The notes beneath the pieces were generated by a model. The model saw only the letters and a program-made list of their open reading frames with translations, did not search any database and was not told where the DNA came from. Position numbers and translations under genes: made by a program. A stretch of DNA of 64,000 nucleotides from Candidatus Synoicihabitans palmerolidicus (lineage in GTDB: Bacteria > Verrucomicrobiota > Verrucomicrobiia > Opitutales > Opitutaceae). The stretch lies in contig JAGGDC010000006.1 of NCBI GenBank assembly GCA_020809425.1, positions 23,603 to 87,602 on the forward strand, written 5' to 3'. Positions 1 through 13,900 of the stretch are shown here, one piece after another. Each line of letters opens with the position of its first letter. Position 1 is the first letter of the stretch.

Positions 1-1950
1 TGACACCCGCGGCCTGCTGCCACGCTTGGGTCATCACCGCCACTATCGCCGCCCCTGGCAGGACGGCACGCTCCTGTACCAGATGGTCACCCAGAATGGG
101 TTCTTTGATGGAAAACTCCGCTTCCACCACGCGTACCCGCAGTGCCTTGCCGGCCGGCGCCGTGGCTCCCGGCACCCAATGCCTGTCTCGTGAAAACGGA
201 TACAAGGGTAGACGCACGCGGCGTGGGGGATGATCCGCGTAGGCGGTGCTCCAATGCAATTTCACCCCGGCCGTCCAAAGTTGCCCCAAGGTCGCCCAGT
301 CTCGCGCCGCCCACCATGGCGCCAGCGATGCTGGATCGCCGTGCAATGACCGCAAAACCCGCACGGCCGCCGGATTCTCCTGCGTATCGCCGGTCCAGCA
401 GTCTCCCACCGACTCGCCGGTTTGCCACATGGTCAATTTTTTCACCAATTCGGTCCGATCGCGCACAACCAACGCCAATCGCATATTCATCTCTTCACGA
501 CCGCGTTGTAATCCTTCGGCGATGTCACGAAGAGCGGGGGCGTCAGGCCGTGTCAAATACTCCGCCAGCCGACGAACCGCCTCCACCAGCTGGTCCTGGG
601 AACGAGCAGAAAGCACAATCAAGGTGGCCTCCTCCGATTCGATGGCCTGACCGGAAGCGACCGCAGGTGAACCATATTCCTCCAACACTACGTGAGCATT
701 GGACCCGCCAAAACCGAACGAACTCACGCCCGCCCGACGCGGAATCTCACGCCCCTGAGCATCACGTTTGACCGGCCAGGGCTCCGCTTGAGTCGGAAAA
801 TATAACGCGGTACCCGAGGTCTGGATATAGGGATTAATTTCCTGCAAGTGCACCGTCCCCGGAATGCATCGATGTCGGAGCGCCAGCAGAGTTTTAAGCA
901 CGCCCGCAATACCGGCCGACGTTTCGAGATGACCGATGTTGGTCTTGACCGCTCCGACGGCACACCTCGGGTCCACTTCAGATAGTGGAACCGAAGCGAA
1001 TGCCTTCTTCAGCCCGTTAATTTCAATCGGATCACCAAGAGCGGTTCCGGTTCCATGCGACTCGATATAACCGATAGTGGCCGGGTCGATCCCCGCCCTC
1101 GTCCAAGCGTCCTGCAGCAGACGGGCCTGTGCATTGGGGTTCGGCACCGTCAAGGACTGCACATGGCCTCCATGGTTTTCGGCACTGCCGATGATTGTCG
1201 CGTAAATCTGGTCACCATCACGCTGCGCCCGCGCCAGGGGCTTGAGCAAAAGTGCGCCAACTCCTTCGCCCCTAACGTACCCATCGGCCCGCGCATCGAA
1301 ACTCTTGCAACGACCGTCCGGACTTAACATCCCTGCCCGAGTAAAGGCCGTGAATCCCGCGGAGCTCAGCAACGCGTTCACTCCCCCGACAATTGCCATT
1401 TCGGAACTCCCGCTCTCCATCGATTCGATCGCCCGGTGGATGGCCACCAGCGAGCTGGAACACGCCGTGTCGATGGCTTCACTGGGTCCATTCAAGTCGA
1501 AAATATATGAGACCCGATTTGCCAATACAGAATGGGCATTGCCTGTCGCACTATAGGCCTCCACCTCCACGCTCGACGCTGCGAGCACATTGGCATAGTC
1601 ATTCGCCGCCACGCCGACAAAAAGGCCCGTCTTCGTCCCCGACAATTCGGATTTCGCATAACCCGCGTCTTCAATGGCATGCCAAACCGTCTCGAGAAAA
1701 ATGCGCTGCTGCGGATCCATTAACTCGGCTTCACGCGGCGAAATATCGAAAAAACGGGCATCGAACTTGTCGATATCGTCGATAAAACCACCCCACGGCA
1801 TCGCTTCTCCGTCGACGCCCATCCATCGATCTGCGCTCGGTTTGCCGATCAAGTCACATCCCGCTTCCAAGTTCGTCCAAAATGCCTCCAAATCTGTCGA
1901 GCCGGGGAACCTGCCGCTCATCCCGATAATGGCGATTGGTTCCCGCTCAC
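1..1950 (-). other. PKS module KS13-DH..., cut by the window edge
   Basis: KS13 (IDTACSSS, Cys4554) and the first 30 or so residues of a DH (His5013) are visible. The DH motif reads HLVQERAVLP, with Glu in place of the Gly of HxxxGxxxxP. If this is the last module, it should make the C2-C3 alkene of palmerolide before chain release. KR, ACP and thioesterase are expected beyond base 1. Confidence 0.8.
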
Positions 1951-4900
1951 CGACCGACCGCGGCAATTGCTCAGACACCCGATTCGTCCCCCCGACCGCT
2001 TCCGGTGGTGACGCGATTGCCGGGGCGGCCAATGGAGTCGAGACGGCCACCGTCTGCACCTGAAACCGCCGCGCTACAACCTCGCGAAACTCTTGCCAAA
2101 GATAATCCCCGAATTCCGCCAAAGTCCGATGCTCAAAGAACATTGCCGGCGTGACTTCCAACGCCAACGCCCGTCCCACTTCGTTCGCCAGCGAAGTGAA
2201 TGTGACCGAGTCGAATCCGTATTCCGCCGAATCTATCTCCGGGTCCAAAAGCACTGGGTCGAGCTTCAAAACTCCCGCTGCCAATTCCCGCAGAAGATCG
2301 ATTAATGCAGGGGGCAAATTCCCGTCGCTCGCCTCCGGGATCGCGTGCATCGCTGACGCCGTTGCTCGATCCCGTCGTGGCGCACAAAGTTTTTCCGGGT
2401 CACCTTTCAACACCACAATCGCGCCTGGTGAGATTGCCTGCAATCCATCCAGTATGGCCAGTCCCTCGAGCGTTTCCAGTGGATACAATCCCAGTTGATC
2501 GGCTTGCCACCGAACACGCTCCTCCGGTGCCCGCATGCCCCCATCTCGCCAGAGCGGCCAAACCAAGGAGTGCACCCGCGGACCCTGACTAGTGATTGAC
2601 CAGGACTGACTCAAGGCATCGAGGGTCGCGTTCGCCAATGCATAGGCACTCTGACCGCCGTTGCCCAACGCTCCTGCGGTCGAAGAAAACAAGACCATCC
2701 ATTCGAAGGGAAAATCGCGTGCCGCACTGTACAATGCTCGCGCCCCACCGACCTTTGCACTCCACGCCGCGCGTAGGTCGGCCACACTTCGATCCCTAAC
2801 CAAACCATCGTGCGATTCTCCCACCGCATGCACCACTCCGGTGATCCGCCCAAACCTGCTACTTGCTTCCGCCAACAGTCGCGCCGCCCCATCAGAATCA
2901 CTCAAGTCCACCCGAAAATGAATCATGGCTCCTGCCGCCTGCTCCAGCCAATCCGCCTGCTCCGGACTCGGGACTGAGCGACTAGCCAACACCACGCGCA
3001 CTCTGGGGTCTCGCGTCAAATGCTTCGCGACATGGCGACCCAAACCGCCCAAGCCCCCCGTAATCACGTAGACTCCGCCTGGTTTGGAGTCGTCCACGGT
3101 CTGTATTCCGGTCGCGAATGGCATCAGTTCACTCAATCCAAACTGATCACGTTTGGTCCCACGGTAACGCAGGTCCGCCGATTCGCCCCCGAAATCATTT
3201 AACACGTCGTCCAATTCCGGCGGGGAATCACACCCCACCGTGAACAATTTCCATCCCGGGTGCTCCCGCCGCACGCAACGGACATAGCCGCCCACCCCTT
3301 CATCGACCGGCGAACCGCCGGGATACACAAAGGCCAAAGGCGTGGACCGCCGATCCGAACGCAATATTGACCGGACCAGGCGGTGGAATGCGGCCACTCG
3401 GGCCGGCAACACTTCGTCCGACGGGTTACCGGCAAGGCGCCAACCAAAAACCACCGCATCGGCCTTCACTTCGTTCAACAGCCGGGCGTAGTCCGCCTCG
3501 ACTTCTGGTCGCAATGTAATGGTCGCCTGAGTACGACCGTACTCGGGTCCCGGCACTACGCGGCACAAATTCGCCTCAGGATGCTGCGTCACCTGCAGCT
3601 CCCTACTATCGTCGTCGAACACCAGTACGGAGCCACTAAATGCCACCGTTTCACGCGGAGCCGGCGACCACGTCATACTTCCGGTGAGGAGTTGGCCTCG
3701 CTCTTTCTCAACCAGCCGCACACATACACCGCGCAACTCGATCGCAACCTGCCCTTCCGACGTCAATAACCTCAAATTATATTGCGGGGCCGTCATGTTA
3801 GTCAGCCGTTGCACATGGACCGAACACGTTCGGGGACACCGCGCGTGCACCAACACTTCTGCGACCGAAAACGGAATTTCCAATCCGTCACGACCTGCGC
3901 CAATGACTCCGAGACATTGCATGGCGCCATCAAGGAAGGCCGGCGGAAGCAAGTCATCCGAACCATCCCACAAATCGGGCAATCTCAGCTCCGCCACGGC
4001 CTCCATTGTGTTGTATCTCACGTCCTGCACGACCTGAAACGCCGCGCCATAGGCAATCCCGCGGGCGGCAAAACCCTCATACAACGCCGTTGCTGCAATC
4101 GTCTCCTGGCACCTCGACCGCAACGACACTAAGTCCACCGCTACAGGAGGATCCTCGCGCATGGGTAGCGCCGTTCCCAGCATCCAAGGCTCATCTTCAT
4201 TCTCTCCCGTCAGTTCAAACCGCCAGATTTCGTCCTGCCGATGCCATTTGATCCGCACGCTCACTCCCGTCGCGTCGCCAATAATCGGACGCTGCCACAC
4301 CACGTTCCGCAAGGTCCACCCATTTCCGGGAGGTAGGACCCCATGTGCCAATGACAGCGTCGCGGCACCCGGCAATATCGCGTGACCCCGTACCACATGA
4401 TGCGCCAGCACGGGCTCGTGCGAGGCCAGGTGCACCACCTTTTCGCCATCCCGCGTTTCAATCCGTAAAACTTTGGCCTTACTTTCCGTCTGCAGCGGCA
4501 GGCTCGGAATCCAGTAACGCTCTCGAGCAAATCCGTAGCCAGGGAGTCCCACCCGCATCGGCGGCGCGTCCTCTCCTCCCAAAGACTGCCAATCGATATC
4601 TGCCCCGGCCACCCAGCGAGCGGCGGCAGCTCGCCCCTCGCCCACGGTAAAGCGCTCCAGAATCGTGTCGTCGGTATTCCCGGCCTGGGCACGTTCCCTC
4701 TTCACTCGCCCCCGCAACTCTCCAACATCCTTACCTGCGGAAATCGCGGCCAATCCCTCCAATAACGCAGCCCGATCACGGGCTGGAAAGGCCACGCGTT
4801 CTTCCAATGCTTCGCGGCCGAATTGCAAGGTCCAGGCAATTGCCCCGAGGGAACGGGGAGCCGCGGGAGATTCCACCAAAAACGTGTGTAAACGTCCGGC

Positions 4901-7900
4901 CAGGGCCCGCAGGCGTTCGGAGTTTTTGGCCGACAAAACGATCCATTCCGCGCTGACCTTCAGATCACCGGCATCCTGCAGCACCTCGACCACGGGCGGA
5001 GGTTCTTCAAGAATGACGTGCGCATTTGACCCACCAGCACCAAACGAACTCACCCCGGCTCGGCGGGGCCAGGATTGCCCCTCTTTTTCCGCCGTTTGCC
5101 ACGGCCCCAGCGATGTTTGCACGCGGAATGGTGTAGCCGCAAAATCGATCCGTGAATTCGGCGGCGCAGCATGAAGCGACGGGGCCAATTGGCGGTGCCG
5201 CATTTGCAACAGTACCTTCACCACCCCGGCCACCCCCGAGGCCGATTCCAAGTGTCCGATGTTGGTCTTCACCGAACCGATCGCGCAGCTCGCGCCAGTC
5301 TTCGCCGCACCAGCCCAAGCCCGATTCAATCCCTCCACTTCAATCGGGTCTCCCAGTGCCGTACCCGTGCCGTGGGTCTCAAGGTAGCTGATGCTCGCTG
5401 GATCAATCGAGCCCGCCTTCAACGCCTGAGTGATCAAACTCGCCTGGGCTGCTGGACTCGGCACACTGTACCCATTGGTGCGCCCTCCGTGATTCACAGC
5501 CGTCGCTTTGATCACCCCATGAATGCGATCCCCATCCGCTTGCGCCAAAGCCAGAGGCTTCAACAGTAGCGCCGCGACACCTTCGCCTGGAACAAATCCA
5601 TCCCCTCCCTCACCGAAAGCCCGACATTTCCCATCCGTGGAAAGCATTTTCATCAGACTGAGATGAGAATATTTCGACGGATGGAGGTACAGATTCACCC
5701 CGCCCGCAATGGCCTGTTGACACTCTCCACGGCGAATCGCCTCCACCGCCATGTGGATCGCGGTGAGCGACGACGAACACGCGGTGTCCACGGGCATACT
5801 CGGCCCATTGAAATTAAAGAGGTAGGATACTCGATTGGCCAGCGACCAGGGGAGCGTCGTCGGGGCGGCTCGCGCTCCCCCATTTTCGTGCCCCAACAGC
5901 GTGTAGCTGTTGCTCGTCACGCCCACAAACACCCCCACATTGGTCGCATACTCTGGTCGCACCCGCCGCCTGAGCTCGCGACGTGGCATCCCGGCGTCCT
6001 CCAAGGCATGCCACGCTACTTCAAGAAATAATCGCTCCTGAGGATCCATCATCTCCGCTTCAACCGGCGACAGATTGAAAAACAACGGATCGAATTTATC
6101 GACGTCTTCCAGAAACGCTCCCCAGCGTCCATACATCTTGCCGTCGATGGCCCGCTCCGGATTGGCATCGTAAAACTCGTCCAGATTCCAGCGCGTAGCC
6201 GGCACCTCGCTCACACAATTTCGCGCGTCCTTCAGTACTTCCCAAAAACTGTCGGCATCGGGGGCGCCAGGCAATCGAGCCGCCATACCCACAATCGCGA
6301 TGTCCCCCGGACTCGGCGAAGGTTCGGAAGGCGGATTCACTTCGTTTATCGCTTTCGAGGCGACACTATCAGGCTGCACCACATCACCGCCGAGTCGGGC
6401 CATTGCTATCCCATGATGGGCCACCAGATGACGCGCCAATTTTCGAATATTAGCATGCTCGAAAAGCAATGTTTTGGGTACGTTCCCCAAGTCGCGTTCG
6501 AATCGTTGATTCACGTCATTCACCACGATCGAATCGACCCCCATTTCGTCAAAACGCTGCTCATCGTCGATCTGCTCGGCCGGCATCTGAATCACTTCAC
6601 CCAAGGTCGTGCGGAGATAGGTCTTGACTTGCTCCATCGACACCCGGGCATTTGAACCCGTTTCCGTGACCGCAGGTTCTGGAGTCCTCACGAATAGCTC
6701 GAACACCTTGTTCCGCTCGCCCCACAACGGCAGCACCTGTGAAACTTCGCCACCCGCAAACAAATCGAACCACCGGAAACCAACCTGGCTCGGCAAGGGA
6801 GCCAAGCCTGCTTCGGCCAGCCGGCTCACCACTTCCGGTCCCGGCGGCATTCCTCCGTCCGCCCACAACGGCCAATTAATCGAAACCGTCGGTCCACTTC
6901 GCTCCCCACGGCTGACCTGTTCCTGTCGCCGTGCCGCCATGCCATCGAGGACACTGTTGGCAAAAGCGTAATCCGCCTGGCCCATGTTACCCCAGACTCC
7001 AGCGGTGGATGAGAAGAGCACAAAACACGAAAGCCGGTCCGCCGCCGTTGCCTCATCCAACCAAATTGCACCTGCCACCTTCGGCGCAATTACCTCGTCG
7101 TAGTCTGCCCGCGTCTTTCGAAGGATAAAGTTGTCGCGCAACAGGCCTGCAGCGTGGACCACACCATCGATTCCACCAAATCGCTGACGACACGCTGTCA
7201 CCGCCAGCACAACGTCGTCCCGTTTGGACACGTCTCCCGACCCATATTCGGCCTCGCCTCCCGCTGCTCGAATCTCCGCCAGTACCGCCTCCTGCCGCGC
7301 ACCGCGCGTCGAGCGTCCCATCAACCACAGCCGTGCGCCTTGGGTACGCGCCAAATGTAGCGCCAACAGACGGCCCACCCCGCCAAGCCCTCCCGTTACC
7401 AAATAGACTCCACCGCGTTTGGGTGGGTTCACTTTCGCCGCCAAAGGTCCACTCCACGGTTCGATGGAGAACGTCCGGCGAATCCCGACACCCAGTTGCA
7501 ATGCTCCGGCCTCCGTCGCCTGCAACAATTCCTGTGCTACGACGGTTTCGGCGAGATCGTCCGCCACTTCCATCACCACCACGCGCACCAGAGGTTGCTC
7601 CTGTGCGAGCGTCCGCGCCCATGCTGCCACCGCCGCGTGTTGTGGCGCCCCCGGAGGATGACAAAACGCGATCCTCACCAGCGACTTCACTCCATTCGTC
7701 ATCAGGGCCCGCACGAAACGCACCAAACTGTGCAATCCCGTTTCGAGGGTAGCCATCACGTCCCCACTCCGTGCCCATCGATGAATCACAAAATCCGTCC
7801 CAACCGCATCCGCCAGCTGCTGGTAATCGGCATCCGCTGACGCATTCAAAACGACTTGATTCTCCTCGTGGCAAAAAGCCTCACCTGCCAGGACTCGCGT

Positions 7901-10900
7901 CAATTTCAACGCTGATGCAGGCGTCATTCGCGCCGCGCCGTCCCCGCGCCGATCAAATATTAACCACGTTCCAGTCACCTCCGTCAGTGGTTTTGCCGGC
8001 CCCAAATTTACCCAAACTGGACGTAGGAGTACCTCATCCGCAGTGACCAAGTCGTCGACCACCGCCTGCGTCAGATCTGGTGAAGACGCGCGCGGAGACG
8101 ACTTCAGCGCGATCAACTTATCGGGTGCCCAGTAGCGATCACCCACAAACGGATACACTGGTAAGGATAGCCGCCGTCCCCCTTGGGTCTCCTTACGGTC
8201 CGCCCAAATCACCCCTGCCCCCGCCACCCACGCGTTCACCGCCGCGCCCAAGGGCGAGGTCGGTTCCGGTTTTTCCAATGATCCCTCGCCGGAGCGCACC
8301 ATTCCGCGTGTCCACGTGGTCAAGGATGGCGTTGCCAAATATCGACGCAGTTGGGTTGCCAAATCGTTTAGATCGTTAGCCACCAAAGCCAACCGCTCGG
8401 GCAAAGATTCTCGACCGTTTTGCAAGGTAAACGCCAGATCCACCAACATCCATCCACGCTCCGACACGCCATCCCTGATGTGCGCGTCAATCCACCTCAC
8501 CAGTTGTTCCGCCCGCGCCAACAACCTGTCTTCAGTGCGAGCCGAAAGGACGATGGCCTGCGCCCAATCCTGATCTCGTGTTCGCTCGTCCCGAGGGCGC
8601 GAATCAACATATTCCTCGAGCACCAGATGGGCGTTCGCCCCGCCAGCGCCAAACGAACTTACGCCCGCTCTCCGTGGAGCGGCGCCATTCGTCCATGGCT
8701 CCAAGCGTTGAGGCACTCGAAATGGCGAAGTCTCAAACTTGATATGCGGATTCAGCGCCCGCGAGTGCAGCGACGGCACGATCTGCCCATGACGCATTTG
8801 CAACAACACTTTGGTCACACCCGCCACCCCTGCGGCCGACTCCAAATGGCCAATATTCGATTTCACTGATCCCACGCGAATCTTCGCGCCTTCCGACCCA
8901 GCACCGAACGCGCGTGTCAGCGCCGCAAGTTCGATCGGGTCGCCGAGAGAAGTACCGGTTCCGTGCGCTTCGACATAGGAAATTTCTCCCGGTGCCAATC
9001 CGGATCTCCCCAACGCTGCGGCAACCACGGCCGCCTGTGACTTGGGATTGGGCACCGTGTACCCATTCGTTTTCCCGCCGTGATTCACTGCACTCGCTTT
9101 GATCACGCCCCACATCGCATCGCCATCGGCCCTTGCTTTCGCCAACGGTTTCAGCACCAAAGCGCCGACTCCTTCGCCCGGGACATATCCGTCGCCTCCT
9201 TCCCCAAAACTACGACAGCGTCCATCGCTCGCCGCAAATCCTCCCGGGGCCAGCAGCATGTCCTTATGGGGATGCACCGTCACGTTGACGCCACCGGCCA
9301 ACGCCATCTCCGACTCGCCGCTCCACAGACTTTGGCACGCCAGGTGAATGGCCGTGAGCGACGACGAACACATCGTATCGACCGCCAGGCTGGGTCCGTG
9401 CCAATCAAAAAAGTACGAGACCCGATTCGCAATCGACGCATACGAAGAACTCAACGGCACGACCTCACCCGCGGAGACATCTCCCGCGCCGTACAATTGA
9501 TATTCCCCGTACATCACCCCCACAAAGACTCCCACTGATCGGCCAGCCCACGCTGATCGCCGGTAACCGGCATCCTCCAGCGCCTGCCAAACCGTCTGCA
9601 AAAACAAACGCTCCTGCGGATCAAGCGCATAGGCCTCACGCGGAGTCACCCCAAAGAAACCAGCATCAAATTTTTCCACTCCCTCGATGAAGCCCCCCCA
9701 CTTATTGCGGGTCTTGCCCGGTTTGCCTGACTCCGGATCATAAAATTTCCGCCAGTCCCAGCGCTGCAACGGAATCTCCTCAATACAATCGCGGCCATCA
9801 CGTAGATTTGCCCAAAACATAGCCAGATCATCTGCCATCGGATAACGTCCCGCCACCCCGATAATCGCGACGTCCGTGGCTTTAATCTCCCGGTTCTGCC
9901 CCGGTTCCGCAGCTGGCGTCGGCTGACCCTCCGCTTGGATTACTCCTCCGTTCAGTAGTGCCGTTCCGATGCGCTCATCCGTGCTTCCGCCGATCAACCG
10001 CAGTGCCCTCTCCCCGTGTTGAGCGACCAAATATTCGGCCAGTTCAGCCAACGTCTGATGCTCGAAGAGCAACGTTTTGGACAACTCACCAAAATCCACC
10101 TCCAGCCGTCGCGTGAAGTCCATCACCATGACTGAATCGATCCCGAACTTCTCCAACGCATCCATTGGTTGAATACGTTCCACCGGCAGTTTAACCAGCT
10201 CTGAAAAACGAGTCGTCAACCATGGCAAGAGCGCCACCACCGTGCGATCAACATCTGCGGAAACCAACTGCATGGGGGGAGGCGATTTCACCACCCGCGC
10301 GCGGTCGCCCGGCTTAAGCAAACGCTCAATTGATCGCTGGTCCCCCGCCAACAAAGCCAAACGCGGTCGACCGAGACGCACGGCTTCCTCCAAACGGATC
10401 AAACCCTCTTCAGGCTCGAGCACTCTCAAACCGACCTGAGCCAACTTGCGTTGCTCGACGTCGGCATCGCGTCCCATACCGACGCCCCTCCACAAGGGCC
10501 ATGCCACTGAAACCGTAACTCCCGAGCACTCCCCTTTCATTCGCCGGGCCTCGCGCAGTTCAGCCCATCCGTCCATAAACCCATTGGCATAGGCGTAGTC
10601 GGCTTGCCCGACATTACCCAAAGTCGCCGCCACCGAAGAAAACAAAATGAAACAGTCCAAGGGATCGCCCTGAGTCGCCGTATCAAGTACCTGCACCCCC
10701 GCAACCTTGGGCGCCAACACCCTCTGGGCGGAATCCGAAACCTTGTCTCGCACGAAACGATCATCGAGCACGCCGGCGGCATGAATGACCCCATGCAAAG
10801 AGCCAAAGTGGGCCCGCGCCATTGCCAGCGCCCGCTCCACCTCGGAACCGACCGTGACATCAGCAGCCACATAAATCGCCTCGCCACCAGCCGCTCGAAT

Positions 10901-13900
10901 CGACGTCACCACCGCATCGCTCACCGCGCCCGACTCCGATCGACCCATCAATACAATCCGAGCGCGAAACCGGCTCGCCAAGTGTCGGGCTACCGAAGCG
11001 CCTAGGCCTCCGGCGCCACCGGTGATCAAGTAAACGCCTTCCGGTCGAAATTCCGTGGCCACACTCGGATCCGACGGCACCCAAATTTCCGGTACTTCAA
11101 TTTCTCTTCGACCGTGTGACCATCGCACGACGGCGGCCTCGTCTATTGCACCTAACTCTCTCAACCACGCCTCCGTGTTCGACGGTTCAATATCCACCGC
11201 CACCATGCGGAGATGGGGTTTTTCCAAACTCAGACTTCGCGCGTAACCGCCCCATGCCGCCCCCACGCCCCCGGTCACGATTATGCGCACCTGTTTTTCG
11301 TTCACCGATCTCACCAACGATCGCATCAACACCATGAGCTCCGTCGTCGAACCTTCGTCCTTTACTCGCACGATGATGGTATCTGGTACGTCGGCAACGT
11401 TGTCCGTCGCATCAGCCAGGCTCAAATGCCGTAGGTGTAATGCCGGAACTCGGGTTTGCAGGCTTTCACCCCATCCCGGTTCGCCGCCGATCGTCCAGAT
11501 TCGCCCGGCGTGAATTGCCGCCGGCGCCTCCGTTTCCTGCCAGCGCGGCTTCAACCACACCAGGTCTTCGGGCTCAGATTGCGCGGGCGAAGCGTGCAGC
11601 ACACGCATGCTCATTCCCGTCAGGCTTGTCACCACATTTCCCTGCTCATCGAGCAAGCGCACGCGAAAGCGCAGGAGTCCTCCTTTCGCCTCCATCCGTT
11701 CGACGTGAGCCCATCCGCGTTCCGGCACCTGCCCAAAACTCACCTCCTCGACGGCGAACGGCACCGGGAGACCACTCGCGTCTTTACGACCCAAAGCCGC
11801 GGTGGACTGCAAGGCCCCGTCCAACAAAGCCGGAGGAAGCACCCATCCCGTCCCATCATCTGGCGCCAACTCCAACCGGGCCAATGACTCCGTATCTGAA
11901 AACTGAATAAACTGCACCGCCCGCATTCCCCGTCCCAAGCTCAACCCAACGTCTTCGCAACGCGCATACAATTCCTCCGCGTCCAATCTACCGTCACACC
12001 TTGCCTGCACCGCCGTGATATCGACCTGCTCAGACGGGTTGACCAGCGCGCTCCCGCCCAATCGTAGTCGACCTTCCGCGTGCACCACAGCATCCGAACC
12101 CGACACAATCGTGAACTCCACACTCCGCTCCTCACGGTTGAGCCGAATTTCAACCTCGGTGGGTGCAGTCACCACCAAGGGTTGTCGCCAGGCCACATGA
12201 TGCAGCGAGACCGTGTCTCCCATCATGCCGAGTTCGCGCGCCGCCACCACCGCCATCTCCAAGTAGGCCACTCCCGGTAATGTCGCTTGACCATTAACCA
12301 CATGATCTCGCAGGAAAAACTCGTCGCCCGACCATCGCGTAGTGAAACACACCTGACCAAACGTCGACGTATTGCGGTGCAATAGTGGATGCAGTTGAGT
12401 CACTCGCATTTCGGTATCCACCAACTCGGAGGTCTGCTCTGACCAGTAGCGTTCCCGGGCGAACGGATAACCGGCGAGTGAAACTCTCCGACCCATTCCG
12501 GACGGAAATAGTTGCTCCCAATCAGGCTCGACTCCCTTGACGTAGAGCGCACCCAGCACGCCGAGTTTTTCCCGCCAAATCCCGGGCAGCTTTCGAACCA
12601 CCGTCAACTCACCAGCTATCTGCGCCGCCATTTGCTGGTGAATTAACGCATCGGCCTCGTCCGTGGTGAGGTGTGACGTTGAGCGCAAAACACCCGATCG
12701 TTTGCCGCCTGATCCAAGAACATTCAAATCGTCCCGCAACGCCTTGATCGACGTCGCCACCATGGCCAAACGTTCTTCGAAATGCGCGCGTCCCAAGGCC
12801 AGGGTAAACGCCACGTCGACCAGATTCATGTCATCGGTTAAGTGCTCAGCGGTGCTCTGCAGCAGCTCGGTCAAAGCCTCGGGAGTGTGGACGGAGAACA
12901 CCATGAGTTGCGCCGAATCCGGTTCCTCGATGGCGGCAACTGGTCCGATCCTGGGAGACTCCTCTAACACGAGATGGCAGTTGGTCCCGCTGAAACCATA
13001 AGAACTCACGGCAGCGCGACGGGGTCGCCCCTCCACTCGAGGCCATGGTGTGAGTTCGGCAACGGGCCGAAACGGACTCTCGGTGAAATCGATGTACGGA
13101 TTTACCTTCTGCAAGTGGAGAGAACGGGGGATCTGCCCGCTGCGAAGCGCACCCAAAACCTTGATGACGCTACACACGCCGGCCGCGGCCATCGTGTGAC
13201 CGATATTGGACTTCACCGCCCCGAGTAAACAACCGCCCTTATCCGACCGAAAACGACGGTAAGTCTGCGTCAGGGCTTGCACCTCCACCGGATCGCCCAG
13301 CTTGGTGCCGGTACCATGTGACTCCACATAGTCGATGCTTTCCGGCGTCACACCGGCCCGTTCGTAGGCTTCCAATTGCACCTCAGTCTGCGCCAGACCG
13401 CTCGGCGCGGTGATCCCATTGGTACGACCATCCTGATTGATCGCCGATCCCTTAATCACTCCGTAAATCGTGTCCCGATCACGTTGCGCTGCCGTCAACG
13501 ATTTTAGAACAACAACGCCCGCCGCCTCACCCGGCACAAAACCATCCGCTGCAGCGTCGAACGTTTTACAGCGTCCGTCTGGCGCCAACATGCCCATGGA
13601 GCCCAAGGCAAGGTAGACCTTTTCCGAAGCAAACACGCGTACGCCACCCGCCAGGGCCAAATCGCATTCCCCTCGTCGAAGACTTTCGCACGCCAAATGG
13701 ATCGCCACCAGAGAGGAAGAACACGCCGTATTGATCGCGATACTGGGTCCATGTAGATCCAGGAAATAGGAAATGCGCGCCGCCAAAATCGATTCTGCGT
13801 TCCCCTGAAACAGCGGCGCCTTTTCCGTCCCGGCGAGCGCCGCCGACACCCGTCCAAGGTAATCACTCGGTTCCACGCCCGCAAAAACGCCGCACTTCCG

